From: Leptidea sinapis
Lineage: Eukaryota; Arthropoda; Insecta; Lepidoptera; Pieridae
DNA: 64,000 nucleotides
Direction of reading: 5' to 3'
Assembly (NCBI RefSeq): GCF_905404315.1
Contig: NC_066266.1
Span: 4,409,501 to 4,473,500, forward strand
Positions 22,568 through 33,757 of the stretch are shown here, piece after piece. The first letter of the stretch is position 1, and every line of letters begins with the position of its first letter. Under the pieces are notes generated by a model. The model ran no database searches. It saw only the letters and a list, made by a program, of their open reading frames with translations, and was not told where the DNA came from. The position numbers and the translations under genes were made by a program.

Positions 22568-22852
22568 ACAATGAGAGGCTCCTTTGCACCGGATGCCGGC
22601 TAGATTATGTGTACCACAACGGCGCCCATTCCTGCCGTGAAGAAGTAATGTGTAAGCATTACAGTGTTTCGGTCTGAAAGATGACATAGCTAGAGAAATT
22701 ATTGGGCAAATGAGACTTAACAACTTATTTCTAAAGGCGTCGAGCACAGTTGCAGTGCCACTCAGAATTTTTGGGTTTTTAAGAATCCTGAGAGCACTGC
22801 ATTGTATCAGCTGCACCCGCTGCTCGTCTCATCTCTTATTGTCATTAAAAAA
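22568..22852 (+). mobile_element. B element (SINE-like), near full length
   Basis: From AATGAGAGGCTCCTTTGCAC through CCGGCTAGATTATG and GCAAATGAGACTTAACAAC to GTATCAGCTGCACCC and CATTAAAAAAAA. A small internal deletion before the tail removes the GGGCAGGGCG block. 22853-23120 is unassigned. Confidence 0.7.
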
Positions 22853-23121
22853 AATGGCTTCTGAATTACGCACTTCAGCTTGCAAAGCATACACTTGTAA
22901 TCAAATTGATGCCCGTAAGTACGATACGGAAATACAAATCCTCATAAACCTCAATCACACTGAACGTACTAGTGCTCTGATTGGCATTCCAATTATAACC
23001 CATATTATGCTGTTAAAGACTATATTGCAGTACCAATAAATCACTGTACGACTAATTATGTTTCCAACTAGTCATTCGTTTGATATTGAGGGGTTTTCAA
23101 AGACTTTTATATATTATATAC

Positions 23122-23337
23122 ACTAGCCGTTACCGCCCGCGTCGCTGGGCGAATTTTAAAAGGAAATCAACTAAATTTTATTCATCTTATTACAAATACA
23201 GTAAAAATAATTAGCCATACACCATCTAGGATAAATTTCGCATGGAATGGCGGTAGTTTCATGTTGATACGATCAGTGGTTTATGCCTGTAAGAGCCTCA
23301 AACAAAGACCAGTTTCATTATATATGCATATATAGAT
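23122..23337 (-). mobile_element. Helitron-like element (second subfamily)
   Basis: Starts ACTAGCCGTTACCGCCCGCG followed by TCGCTGGGCG, so on the minus strand the 3' end is a GC-rich hairpin (GCCC...GGGC) a few bases before CTAG|T. The other end reads TCTATATATGCATATATAAT. No ORF. 23338-24200 shows no recognisable feature. Confidence 0.55.
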
Positions 23338-24205
23338 CGATAATATAGATTTGAATAAAGTATACTGTATTTTTAAGATTGAAGGAGGCTGCCGTAACGT
23401 CGTTATGGTCAAGTTATTGTTGTTGTCAAATATGATGATCAATGGAACTTCTTAACGGCTTACAGTAAGTTTGCGATCTGTAACATAATTTCTGAACGTC
23501 TATAATAAATTGCTGTGCACTTATGTACGTTGCTGCATTACAACATTTTTTTTTCGCTCTTCGCGAATCTCTTTCGAAACTGTCCTCGAGGTTCATTTCC
23601 TCAATAGGCGTTTCTATTTGATTTCGTTTGTTACATTTAAACGGTACTGTCGCATATGACTGCGTGTTTAGTAGGTCTACACATATTCAGACAAATTAGT
23701 TCGGGTACTTCAGATTCACTTTAAATAAAAAAATAATTGAAAAAACAACCAACTTCAAGAAACTACCTATTCCAAAGCAATATAAAATGCACTAAAACGT
23801 TTCCTAAAAATCAATCTATTTTACATTTCCTCTAAGTAGAAGTCAATCGAATTATTACGATAATATAATTGCACGTAATTCCAGAAAAACGTTCTAAACT
23901 ACAATCATGTCGAAATTGAGTTAAGAACACAAAACTGGTCACGTGATTCATATTAACGGACTGACAAAAAACTGAAGCCCTACTGTAACTCTTTAAATGA
24001 CAACATGACTTAGTAGCCCAACCCACATGTATGGAATACACTATTAAGTATTAAACTTTAAACATGAATTCCTTAAAATGTGATGTTTGTGGCTTGGAAC
24101 GTTTTTCAGGAACTACGTCCAATTCTAGTTACGGTTATTGTTATTTTTGAAGTCGTTGTCAACCAAGGTAGGTTTGTAACTACATACGGATGTGCTTGAA
24201 TAGCA

Positions 24206-24252
24206 CGCGCGACGTGAGGAGGCGAGAGGCGAGAGCGGGGCCGCGGCGGGAA
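24206..24252. other. Isolated GC-rich, CpG-rich island
   Basis: About 45 bases (GCACGCGCGACGTGAGGAGG, GAGAGCGGGGCCGCGGCGGG) stand out against AT-rich flanks. It could be a promoter fragment, a first-exon relic or part of an unrecognised element; nothing adjacent decides. Confidence 0.3.
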
Positions 24253-24478
24253 GACAGTTCCGTTTTTCTGTTTTCGAATTCAAACATGCTTTTATTTGAC
24301 ACTAAGAAGTCGGCAACGCTCCTGTGATTACGCTGCTGTTATAAGAAAGTATTGGTCGCAGTGATTATATACAATTAAGTGACTAGAATTCGTACTGCTC
24401 TTACAAAAAATATTTTTAAAACTGTCGTACTCACGTCCTACTTCGTGTAATGTAGGTTACCTGTCAATGTCTGTCGTA

Positions 24479-24954
24479 AATATTAAAATTTTAGATTAGG
24501 GATTGGTCTCCGCTGCGCTCCAACTAGATACCGCACTACCTAAGAACAATCGCTTTCTTATTACGGAAACTATTCGATGCTTGTGTGCGTAGCATCAAGA
24601 TCCATTGAGTGTAAGATAGTCAATGGCGTCTTTCAAATTTAACATATGCTTCGTGTTATTATACATTGAAATTAATAAAATACAAAATACTTACTGATAA
24701 TATGTGATCCCAGTGTCTTTCTTATTTCTAGTAGTATTATTTTAACAAAGTTTTACATAGCAACCCGGCATTATAGTTTCAATTATTAGCAAAGTTAATC
24801 AGAACATGTGGCATGTCAACGTAGCACATTATTCGATACTAGCTCGAACGAATACTACTTGGATGTAGTATTAGTTGCTGCACTTTGCGATTACGCCTGC
24901 GGTATCTAGTTGCAGTGCAGCGAAGACCAATCCTTAATCTAAAATTGAAATATT
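24479..24954. mobile_element. Inverted-repeat DNA element of about 476 bp
   Basis: The left end ATTTTAGATTAGGGATTGGT, CTCCGCTGCGCTCCAACTAG, ATACCGC is matched in reverse by the right end GCGGTATCTAGTTGCAGTGC, AGCGAAGACCAATCC, TTAATCTAAAAT, giving arms of about 50 bases. AAATATT occurs on both outer sides and may be a 7-base target duplication. No transposase ORF; non-autonomous. 24955-25347 is unassigned. Confidence 0.75.
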
Positions 24955-25347
24955 GTTTGAAGCAAGCCAAATTAACAAAATTTTAGCTAATTTGACCTTA
25001 CTGCCCATAATAAATAAATAGCGTGCATCATTTCAAAATACAGCTACAGTATGTTTGCCAATTCATCAGTGACAGCCGTAATCATATATCGGCTTTGCTA
25101 AGACTCCTCCACCTTTTTCTAGATACCACTTGTATGGTCTCCGTTACATATCAACACAGCGTATAAGTTATTTAACTGAATAAATATTCAATATTTAGAC
25201 AACGGCATGCAACTACAGTAATTGGTATAAAACTACCAATGTAGAAATCTGTGAATTGTATAATTGCTGTCGCGATCTTTGCTTGATATTTAAATATCAT
25301 GAAATTTCTTACAAGATTAAAAAATAAATAAACCAAATTATATATAA

Positions 25348-25884
25348 ATTGTTAAAATTAATTTAGGTATAAAACTGAATGAATCACATCGATGTTCATG
25401 TGGTGTTCAGGTAGATGCTCTTGGGCGTCACGGGTTATCCTGCCTAAAATCGGCAGGCCGTATCAGTCATCACCGTGCCCCTCTTAAAATACCAGCTGTT
25501 TTAGAGCCAAATGGAAATTCCCGCCGCGATGGCAAGTGTCCTGATGGAATGTCCCTGGTAGCTTGGGCACGGGGAAGGGTGCTTGTGTGCGACGCGACCT
25601 GCGTCGACACTCTGGCTCCATCTCATGTCCAAGTTACGTCAGTTCGTGCTGGGGCTGCTGCTTCAACTGCCGAAGACAGCAAGTGTCGCAAATATGTTAG
25701 TGTCAGTGAGTCATACATCTTTGTGCCGTTAGGTGTCGAGACACTTGGCCCGTGGGGTCCAGAGGTGCGGAGAATGTTAAAAATAATATCTCCGCACCTC
25801 AATAAGGCTACTGGAATTCCAAGCGCTGGGAGCTATTTCGGTCAACGGATCAGGCTCCATATCCAGGACGGAAATGCTGCCTGA
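25348..25884 (+). CDS. Mobile-element-type protein, C-terminal zinc/nuclease-like domain (N-truncated ORF)
   Basis: A 178-codon open frame (first ATG only at 25549, stop 25882) with markedly higher GC than its flanks. It reads RCSCG (about residue 18), GRHGLSCLKSAGR, a short deletion, then RRDGKCPDGMSLVAWARGR, LVCDATCVDTLAPSHV, CRKYVSV, FVPLGVETLGPWGPEVRR and RLHIQDGNAA at the end. This order matches a C-terminal region I recall from uncharacterised multi-copy metazoan proteins, some with a reverse transcriptase upstream. The Cys/His pairs suggest zinc binding, and the PDG...CDAT...K pattern suggests a PD-(D/E)XK-like nuclease fold; both are inference. No RT lies upstream and no start is supported, so this is a fragment, though one without stops. 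25885-26334 is unassigned. Confidence 0.55.
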   Translation: MVKINLGIKLNESHRCSCGVQVDALGRHGLSCLKSAGRISHHRAPLKIPAVLEPNGNSRRDGKCPDGMSLVAWARGRVLVCDATCVDTLAPSHVQVTSVRAGAAASTAEDSKCRKYVSVSESYIFVPLGVETLGPWGPEVRRMLKIISPHLNKATGIPSAGSYFGQRIRLHIQDGNAA

Positions 25885-26334
25885 ATTTTGGTACGCTTCC
25901 ACGTAATGATATTTTTAATTTTATGTAGTCATAGTATTATAAATATAGTTAAAAGATTTGTTTTATGTAAATAATAAATTTTAACAGATAATTTGTTAAT
26001 AAAATTGTAAATATCTATAATCTGTTAAGCATTCGAAGTTTCGTGGACTCCCAACTGTTGCATTAGTCGATTACCAACAACAGAAATAAAACAAACACTT
26101 AAAATAAACACCGTAACTCGCGAGTTTTGTTTGACGTGACCTTATTTACTTGATGCGAGATCGTTATAAATATTGCCCTCAATATAATTAATGGTTGGTA
26201 TGTATTTGGAAACATGACAACAACTCCCGTTAATAAATGTAAATAAAACAGATTCCGTCATTACTTCGCGATGGGAATTCAGTTATAGTACAGGAGCCAG
26301 AGCTGAAATAAGTTTCTGTCACCAAGTCTTGTTT

Positions 26335-26760
26335 TAACTTGTTTTTTGCTCCCTACACCGGCCGTGCCAACATGTCCCGGGATAGCGTTGACGAGAACCG
26401 GAACAAAGTTGTGTCTGAAATCAAGATTATGCTTTGCAAAGTCTCGGAATTGGGCCGACAAAATTTAGTCCAATTCAACCCCAAGAAGACACAAGTTTGT
26501 GAGTTTACCACTAAAAAGTCTCCCTTTGTCGTATCCCCTCCATTCTAGATCACTTCTCTAACAGCCTGTATTTGCATACTTGGTGATACGACTTGAGAAT
26601 CTTAAAGGTCGGCAACGCATTTCTTGACACACCTGATGTTGCGGATGTCCATGGGCGGTTGCCTCACCTCTCCCCTTCCCGTGAGCCTCTTGCGAGAGAA
26701 TGTAGGCGACGGTGATCACTTAATGTCAGGTAATACCACTGAAAACCAGCGCTGTATCTT
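26335..26760 (+). pseudogene. C-family LINE fragment, internally deleted
   Basis: The frame from 26339 reads TGRANMSRDSVDENRNKVVS, then MLCKVSELGRQNLVQFNPKK and KKSPFVVSPPF. This is the segment just after the YADD box in the related copy at 10991-13100 (there CANMSRESVNENRNKLLSEI). It jumps at about 26583 to the 3' end block (GGTCGGCAACGCATTTCTTG, GATGTTGCGGATGTCCATGG), so several hundred bases of ORF2 are missing. Confidence 0.75.
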
Positions 26761-26822
26761 GCTGCAGCGTGATGCTGAGTGGAAGACCTATATTCAATCG
26801 CACGTGACACTATATAATAATA

Positions 26823-27012
26823 ATATTAACACACTTTTTACACAAATTATCTTGCCCCAAGTTAAGCATATATAGCCTGTGTTATTGGTTACAAGACAAT
26901 GATGTATTTAATATAATATACTTACTTAAACATACATAAATTCATATAAACATACATAAATACATTTAAACACCCATGACACGGAAACAAACATCCATAT
27001 TCATCATATAAA
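26823..27012 (-). mobile_element. tRNA-derived SINE, body without head
   Basis: TTGACACACTTTTTACACAA, ATTATCTTGCCCCAAGTTAA and AAACATCCATATTCATCATA match the body of the copy at 42478-42722. The tRNA-like head is absent, so it is 5'-truncated on the minus strand. 27013-27680 carries two unrecognised overlapping minus-strand ORFs (27338-27617) and nothing else I can name. Confidence 0.65.
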
Positions 27013-27681
27013 TTTATTATTATATATATTTAGTATAAATTCTTGTTTATTTTTTCTTATCAGTGTAATTAATATGTAGATTAATTTAAATCGTTTTAAG
27101 GTTTATTGTAGTAATCATTGTAGTGTAGTGACTAAATATAAAATTGTCTTTCCTTCTTTCTTAACCCGTAAGCTTATTTATAAAAATTTATCATTAAAAA
27201 CTCCTATGTCGTTTTTATATTTTAATCAATCCCTTCATTAAGATCTATCCATTGGGTATAAAAATAAATTGCATAAAGGTAATACAAACTGTTGTAGTTA
27301 AAAGCAATGGAAATAATAGTTTGACGGTTTTTACTCGTTAATTAAAGACCAAATCAAAATATACAGAGAGAATTGATTTGGATGAGGCTTTTTTAAAGAA
27401 CCCTACCCATAGAACACCAATTATTACATAATGTAGAAGTGCCAGGAACGTAGAAAAATAAAGATGTCCCACTGCATGAGAAGGTATAATATGTATGGTC
27501 CACCAAAGACATGGTCTCTTGAACATACCAAAGGCTACTAAATAATACTACTAATATAAATACTGCTATCCCAGATGAAGAAATGGGTGAAACTTTTGTT
27601 GATCTTTCGTGCCTCAATGATTGGAAAATGCTGCGATCAAGAGTAAAATATGAAGATTCGAAAGAAGAATTACACCCCTTT

Positions 27682-27976
27682 TTTTATGAAAAAAGGGACG
27701 AGACGAGCAGGAAGTTCAAATGATGGTAATTGATATGACATGCCCATTACAATGCAGTCCCGCTCAGGATTCTTGAAAAACCAAAATATCCTGAGCGGCA
27801 CTACAATTGCGCTCGTCACCTTGAGACATAAGATGCTAAGTCTCATTTGCCCAGTAATTTCACTAGCTACGGCGCCCTTCAGACCAATACACAGTAATGC
27901 TTACACATTACTGCTTCACGGCAGACATAGGCGCCATTGTGGTAGCAGACATCCTGAGCAAAGGAGCCTCCCACGG
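27682..27976 (-). mobile_element. B element (SINE-like), near full length
   Basis: Reverse-strand copy from TTTTATGAAAAAAGGGACG (A-tail side) through TTACAATGCAGTCCCGCTCA, CTCATTTGCCCAGTAATTTC and CTTCACGGCAGACATAGGCG to GGAGCCTCCCACGGG. Confidence 0.75.
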
Positions 27977-28264
27977 GTATAAAACGCTCAAAGAAAATAT
28001 CGATTATATTATGTACCTTCACGTATTAACGGATAACTCACGACAGAACCAACGGAAGCCTTATACACATTATTTATTTATTTATACATAATCCACAGCT
28101 CTTAAAAATATTTAATTAATATATATAAATATGATCTGACAGCCAACAGGGAATAACATTTTAAAGGCCTTAATTTTAAGCAATCGACACAGTAAAACAC
28201 CATGAATGTATTCGGATATTTGCTCGTCAGTATACAATTATATATACATGTGCGCATATGTATG

Positions 28265-28312
28265 TGTGTATGTGAGTGTGTGTGTGTGTGTGTGTGTTTG
28301 TGTGTGTATTCG
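28265..28312. repeat. (GT)n microsatellite
   Basis: About 48 bases of GT repeat with a few interruptions (GTGTGTATGTGAGTGTG..., then pure GT). The flanks 27977-28264 and 28313-29256 hold no gene or repeat I can assign, apart from a short block at 28768-28795 shared with 30229-30256. Confidence 0.9.
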
Positions 28313-29256
28313 TTTTAATGTGATAAAAACACAGGATTTAAACTATGAAAAGATACCTAACTAACATGAATTGAATCTTAATAAAATCATAAAATTATGT
28401 TTCAACTAATATTCTTAATATCTCATTTTTGAATTTGAGTTTATTGAGGTGGAAAATATCAACCGAACTAAACTTATTTTATAATTATGATGATCATCCT
28501 ACAAATTCAACTGAACATAATTATAAATATCAAATACAAAGCATCGTTACACCACTAGTGTACCAATAATACTGGCTGGATTTCATTCTTTCTTGAATTC
28601 TTTGCCTTCGGGTCCCATGGGCGTTATGTAAATATTTATTCTCTATCAAACAACTAGGGAGTGAGGTATATTGGTTTGTACAAAAGTGGAGACCGTACTT
28701 GTTGGAAGATGTATTCGTAAATACATACACCCACGTCGTTTTCCCGTCGGGTTAGGCCACTGCCTGAATTTGACACAAAACAGAAAAAACTAGTGTAGTT
28801 GTCTCTACAACAAGACACCACTTAAATCGTAAATAGTTTTTGGTTGTTTCATTATTATTATTTAGATACTAAATTACATATAAATAATTATCTAATAAAA
28901 ATAATTCCGATATCTTCATTTTATGTAAATTAACAATTTTTATAATATATTTTCCATTATATTTAAAATTTTGTTTTAGTATGTATGTTAGTAAGATATG
29001 TGTAAGTCAGCTTGATAATTTTCATACCTATAAACTTTATGAAATTACCAATACCGTGATCTCTTGGCCTATATATGTAACGTTCCGACCAAAGTATAAC
29101 TTTTATCGGATGACTTGCGAATTCGTAGTAATCACCTCCATGTACCGCAGATAAAATGAATAGGGTAATAAACCAAACTGAATATCAAGTTATGAAGTAA
29201 CTGTAATACAAGGGATAGGACAGAACCAGCTCCTGCGTCCCGTAATCCCAGCGACG

Positions 29257-29346
29257 TATATCCATGTCTCTCACTTTCACTACACCACCAAGGCCTCCGA
29301 CATTGTTCAGTACTTGGTGGAGAAGGCAAGGTTCCAGTTGAGGGTA
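29257..29346 (+). pseudogene. Possible LINE ORF1 fragment
   Basis: A 30-codon frame reads YIHVSHFHYTTKASDIVQYL followed by VEKARFQLRV. This resembles the start of the RNA-binding fold in LINE ORF1 proteins (pattern V...TT..DIV.YL...), which bind element RNA. It is short, without start or stop, and directly precedes the SINE-like unit at 29375. Family assignment is by pattern only. Confidence 0.35.
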
Positions 29347-29374
29347 ACGTTGGTAACGCATCACGTAGTAGACG

Positions 29375-29640
29375 TAGTGTTTTTAAAGTGAGTCACTTTA
29401 AAAGCATAACAAATTGTTTTGACTTGCAAGAGCGGCATCTCAAGTCGATTTCCTAATAGTATGCAAATATTGGCGATGAGCAGGTTATCTATCATCTGTA
29501 AAGTAGATCCTGTAGATGAAGCCACAACCTGTGAGTTAAACAAAGCATACAAGATTTTATAAACGATACGTCACTCGAACGGTATGCTCAGTTGGAAAGA
29601 GCGCTCGCACGGAACGCTTGTTGTTTTCAGTTTTATTTGT
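29375..29640 (+). mobile_element. SINE-like unit with internal tRNA-like module (D2), copy 1
   Basis: A leader of about 200 bases (GCATCTCAAGTCGATTTCCT, GTAAAGTAGATCCTGTAGAT, GAAGCCACAACCTGTGAGTT) precedes a tRNA-like D-arm (GCTCAGTTGGAAAGAGCGCT, CGCACGGAACGC). The B-box half is lost here. Related copies: 34625-34860 and 58945-59215. 29641-30044 is unassigned. Confidence 0.6.
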
Positions 29641-30044
29641 GTAAATGTTTTGAAAATTGTACACTCACCAAATGTATTAATAATGAAATGAATTATGCAA
29701 ATCACGTTTGTTTTTTCCTCGCAAGAGTGTCTCGCACACTACGCTACTACTGCAGCTACTTAACTTACTTGTATCATAATACCTATATTTAAAAAAAAAT
29801 TAACAAAAAAAAAACAAAACAATAGATATAATTTGCACTAAAAAGTAAAAAGTATAAAAATAATTGCGTATTTTTATACAATCTAATTAATTAATCTTAG
29901 CCTCTATTTATTTACGGTATGTGTGGATTGATGCATCTACTGTACTCAATAACTATTGATTTACTTTTTTTATTTTTTTATTTAGTCGTGTAAGCCTTTC
30001 AGTTTTTGATATTTGAGTATTTTTGTTGCGTCACTTTGCATATA

Positions 30045-30235
30045 TTGTAATTGAAATGATTTGTAAAACAATGAAAATGTAAATCTTGATTTATAAGAAT
30101 GGCAATGCTACTTCTTCCCATTAACTCAACCCATTACGAAGTAGCGGTAAATTTATAAAGATTTTTTTTTCTTTTATGACACTCTTATGTGTTAATGCCG
30201 TGACCTACATGAATAAAGTGATTTTGAATTTGACA
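30045..30235 (+). mobile_element. LINE 3' untranslated end
   Basis: GGCAATGCTACTTCTTCCCA, TAAAGATTTTTTTTTC, GACACTCTTATGTGTTAATG, CTACATGAATAAAGTGATTT and TGAATTTGAC give the form of a lepidopteran LINE 3' end with a poly(A)-signal-like AATAAAG. No coding part remains. 30236-31758 shows no further assignable feature. Confidence 0.45.
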
Positions 30236-31758
30236 CAAAGCAGAAAAAACTAGTGGAAGTGACATGTGGGCGTTACCCTGTCGCCACTATTGTGTACAAA
30301 TGTACCTACTCGAGGCTCAAGTGAGACCAGTCATTTAATGTTTAGTGAAGCATAATTATCTTTTCACTTCTCACGCTCTAAAAATGTCTTATTTGTACAC
30401 AATATAGGCTGCACAAAATCGATTTTTGTGCACAAGTGCATAATCGTATCTACTCATAAATGTACCTACCTATATTAAGGCAAAGAAAATGAGCCATACA
30501 GCCAAACACAATAAAAAGTTCAGAGGTAGAAGTTGTTATTTTATAATATTTACTTTAATTTATTTGCCTCATGTGTTTTTTCCTCAAGACTTAAAAGATA
30601 TTAAAACTTCAATTAAAATACGGTAGGTTATGTAATTAATTAAAAAAATATGCATATAACAAAATTAATTTAATTGCAGGCTGTATAGGTCTGGAGCCCA
30701 AGCCTAATATCAATGTCGTAAGATTAAAAAAAAAGCGGCGGGAAAAAGTCTTGCTTATTCTTGCGTTTATTAATTAATTACTACTGTTTTATTTCCTCGC
30801 AATTGAAATGAAAAGCAGATTTTATAACTCGTCCACAAAACCATTTTATCCTCGACATTACTAATAGCCCTCGCCGAAGTAGGCATAGTTTTTGACTGGA
30901 GAAATCATAGCCGCAATAAAATATGTCCAACGACGGGATTTTCTATCATCGGTAATCATAATTTTCCGATTTAAATACAATTAATATTTTTAATGTGTAG
31001 TGCAAAACAAACAATTAAAAATGAACCATAATACTACGACGTAAGATGCATTTACCTTTACATTTAATTGATGTAACTTATGTTAGAATAATTAATGTAA
31101 ACAATATAAATATCTTGCTACTCAACAAGTGCATGCATGTACATATTATCGATATAATTTTATCGAAATAATTTTTTCTTTATAAATTATATTCAAGTAT
31201 TGCTCTTTTCCATGCACCATGCGATAAGGGTGTAAGTAAGCGAAATGTTATAAAATGGTTGTGGTAATTGTGTGAAAGAAAAAATCAAATGTCGCAAACG
31301 TCAGGCTGAGAACTTTTATTTATTACAAAATAGTCATAAATGAACAAATACACTTGGAGATTTGAACCAATTTTTAACCATTATAATTAAATGACTTTTT
31401 TCTGCCGGAAGTTTAAAATATTCTGAGTTACCCCCAAGTCACGCCTACAGAAGATTTACTTCAAGAACTCATCAAATCATGGAGTAGAGGAAATACGTCA
31501 TAGAATTGTAAAAAATTGATCGAAAACCATGAATTAGTAATTATACTTTATCAACTCTGACTATTTCATTTATAGTTTACACTAACTTATCGATATGTTT
31601 ATTAGTTTTTGTACAACACTAGGTATTTTAATAGAAGTCAAACCTATGGTTACAGAATTCCTATTACTTCAAGTTTTATATGTTACTTTTCGCAATTTAA
31701 GAAAAAGTTCCGGGGTTGTTATTATCACTTTAAGAATATGAGATTAGCGTAATAGTAT

Positions 31759-32050
31759 TGACACGGGAGTGGGTCAGGGATTGGAAATAATACTCCACTT
31801 ATAGAAACGAGTCTTTATTTGCGTTCACTTTTCTGAACGTGCACTTCGCCGGTCTGCCGCTGTCCTCTTGTCGGCGGCGATACCTTTAACGCGTCACACC
31901 GCACCGAACACTAAGTATCTTCTATCTTCTTAACACTTCCACTTTTCACTACTTCTTCTTTTCTTCTTCTTCTTCCTTACACTTTTGAGTCAGAACTAGA
32001 ACTGCCGTAGGCCACGCTTAGTACGGCTTATATACCCACGGGTTTGTTCT
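31759..32050 (-). mobile_element. Probable solo LTR of an LTR retrotransposon
   Basis: Read on the minus strand: TATATAAGCCGTACTAAGCG (a TATA box), a stretch of about 170 bases, then AATAAAGACTCGTTTCTATA (poly(A) signal), ending near CCCGTGTCA, so the 3' end would close with CA. This promoter-plus-poly(A) order inside 300 bases is typical of an LTR. The 5' TG boundary is not resolved, and I see no gag/pol or second LTR in the window. Confidence 0.5.
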
Positions 32051-32214
32051 ATTTTAAAAATGATTCTCCCATTCCATCTTTAAATTTAAATTGTACTAGA
32101 AAATTCTTTAAACTATTTTTGTCCTGCTTACACATTTTTCATCCCTTTTTTCTGTTCGATTTGATCCTGAACTTACTAGAAATTTCCATTAACTTTACAA
32201 AACCCAAAAAATTC

Positions 32215-32300
32215 CATACAACGGTAGGTGTATCGAACCCGGGTCTACAGCGTCTAAAGTCAACACTTTTACGCTAAAGCTACGAGTATTGCGGACAGAG
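32215..32300 (-). repeat. tRNA-like sequence (pol III box remnant)
   Basis: On the minus strand TAGCTTTAGCGTAAAAGTG resembles an A box/D-arm and GACCCGGGTTCGATACACC a B box. The intervening bases do not form a convincing anticodon arm, so it is more likely a SINE head than a tRNA gene. 32301-33135 holds nothing else I can assign. Confidence 0.4.
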
Positions 32301-33135
32301 CTGTTGAAATTATCAATGTCTTGAAGTTTGACAAATGTCGTCATGTACGTTGCTGCACGATATGACGTTTGACAACTCTCGTCATATACGTCGAAGCGTT
32401 GCTACGCGACAGTATTAAGTACGAAATTGATGTAAATAAATTTGTGGTTATGATTTTTCGTGATTGTGAATTTAGGCCTATCATAAAGCCGGAATTAAGT
32501 GTGTGTATTACATATTTTATAGATTAATGTGTGAGTTTGGCGACATCGGTTACCATAGTAAAATGACATGATGCCACTTCTACTAGTGTTGTCTGTTCTG
32601 TGGAATTTGATGTCTATATTTTATAGTAGAGTTATGTTCTACACGTAATATTAAAGCGAAATGATTTGTGTAATAACAAATAAAACAGAAGCAACCTCAC
32701 AACGCTCTCGGCAATGTTCACCACAACTCCAGGCTACATAGATAACATGTAATTAACAGAGCCTCCAGCTATAGTATTCTGTATCCTCTACGTTTGCTAA
32801 GATTCATTTTAATTGTAAGGCACTACTAGAGAGCTTTTTTACTTTTTTTATACGCTTTAGACTCCTGACTCCTTTAGACGCGTATTTGACCTTTAAACGG
32901 CCAGATTTCATTCAAACTTTGTAGATTTATCGAGGACCGATGACAATACATTAATTTGATGAAGTATACACTAATGTAGAAGAATTATTATTTTAATAAT
33001 ATCTTAAAAAGCACCCCACGCTTTTTAACAGTAAAATATATATTTTTTTTACATTATTTTCAATTTAAATTTATTAAAATTTATTATCCATTTTTAGTTG
33101 AATTTTATTACCTGAGATAGAATATATTATATCTA

Positions 33136-33757
33136 TCTATATATACAAATGAGAATGTATATTTGTATGTTCTCTAATAACTCTTAAGCTATTCGACCGA
33201 TCTCAATGAAATCTTTTGTTTTTTTTTTACTTTATTGTTCAATATTAAAAGTATTACAGAGAAAATACAAATAAAGTCACCCACAAGAAACCACGTAAGG
33301 TTTATCCGTGGGGACGAGATCGCTCTTAATTACTAACATTTTTATATTAAATTCTTATACTAATTATATTAACACGCCTTATAATATACATAATTACATT
33401 GAAAATTGTTTGGTTAATAAATGCTTTGCCTTTTCCGGTTTTTTCTCAATACTTTCTAAAACGTTTGCTGGCAAACCATTTAGTGTATCTGGCAATAAAT
33501 ACTCCCATTTCCGCCTACCATATGCATTGTTACATTTAGGTAATATGTATGTGCTTAGGTAGAACAGACTACGGAGGTGTGGTTGCCGTGACCGTCTTAT
33601 TAAAGCCTTAATGTTTGAGATTTCTTCCATTATAACAGAGATTTTAATCTTATCGTAGACATTTACAATTCTGCAAAATTTAAATAGATTCGTTGAAGCT
33701 CAAGGAAGGTTTACATATATAATTTTATGGCAAGATGACGTTTGGCAGGTCAGCTAG
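33136..33757 (+). mobile_element. Helitron-like element with nested LINE fragment
   Basis: The 5' end A|TCTATATATACAAATGAG and 3' end GGCAGGTCAGCTAG|T match Helitron rules (TC start, CTRR end, insertion between A and T). Inside, 33220-33640 is foreign. Its minus strand encodes KWEYLLPDTLNGLPANVLES preceded by RQPHLRSLFYLSTYILPKCN, which has the look of a LINE ORF2 C-terminus but is not firmly assigned. The element's right end abuts module K at 33758. Confidence 0.55.

Noticed and set aside
27338..27617. Two overlapping minus-strand ORFs with hydrophobic stretches
   Set aside because: Short, no recognisable domain or start context, and no repeat or splice evidence.
33394..33630. The 78-codon minus ORF as a host gene
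   Set aside because: It lies inside a Helitron-like element and looks like a LINE ORF2 tail; it has no intron signals or upstream coding sequence.
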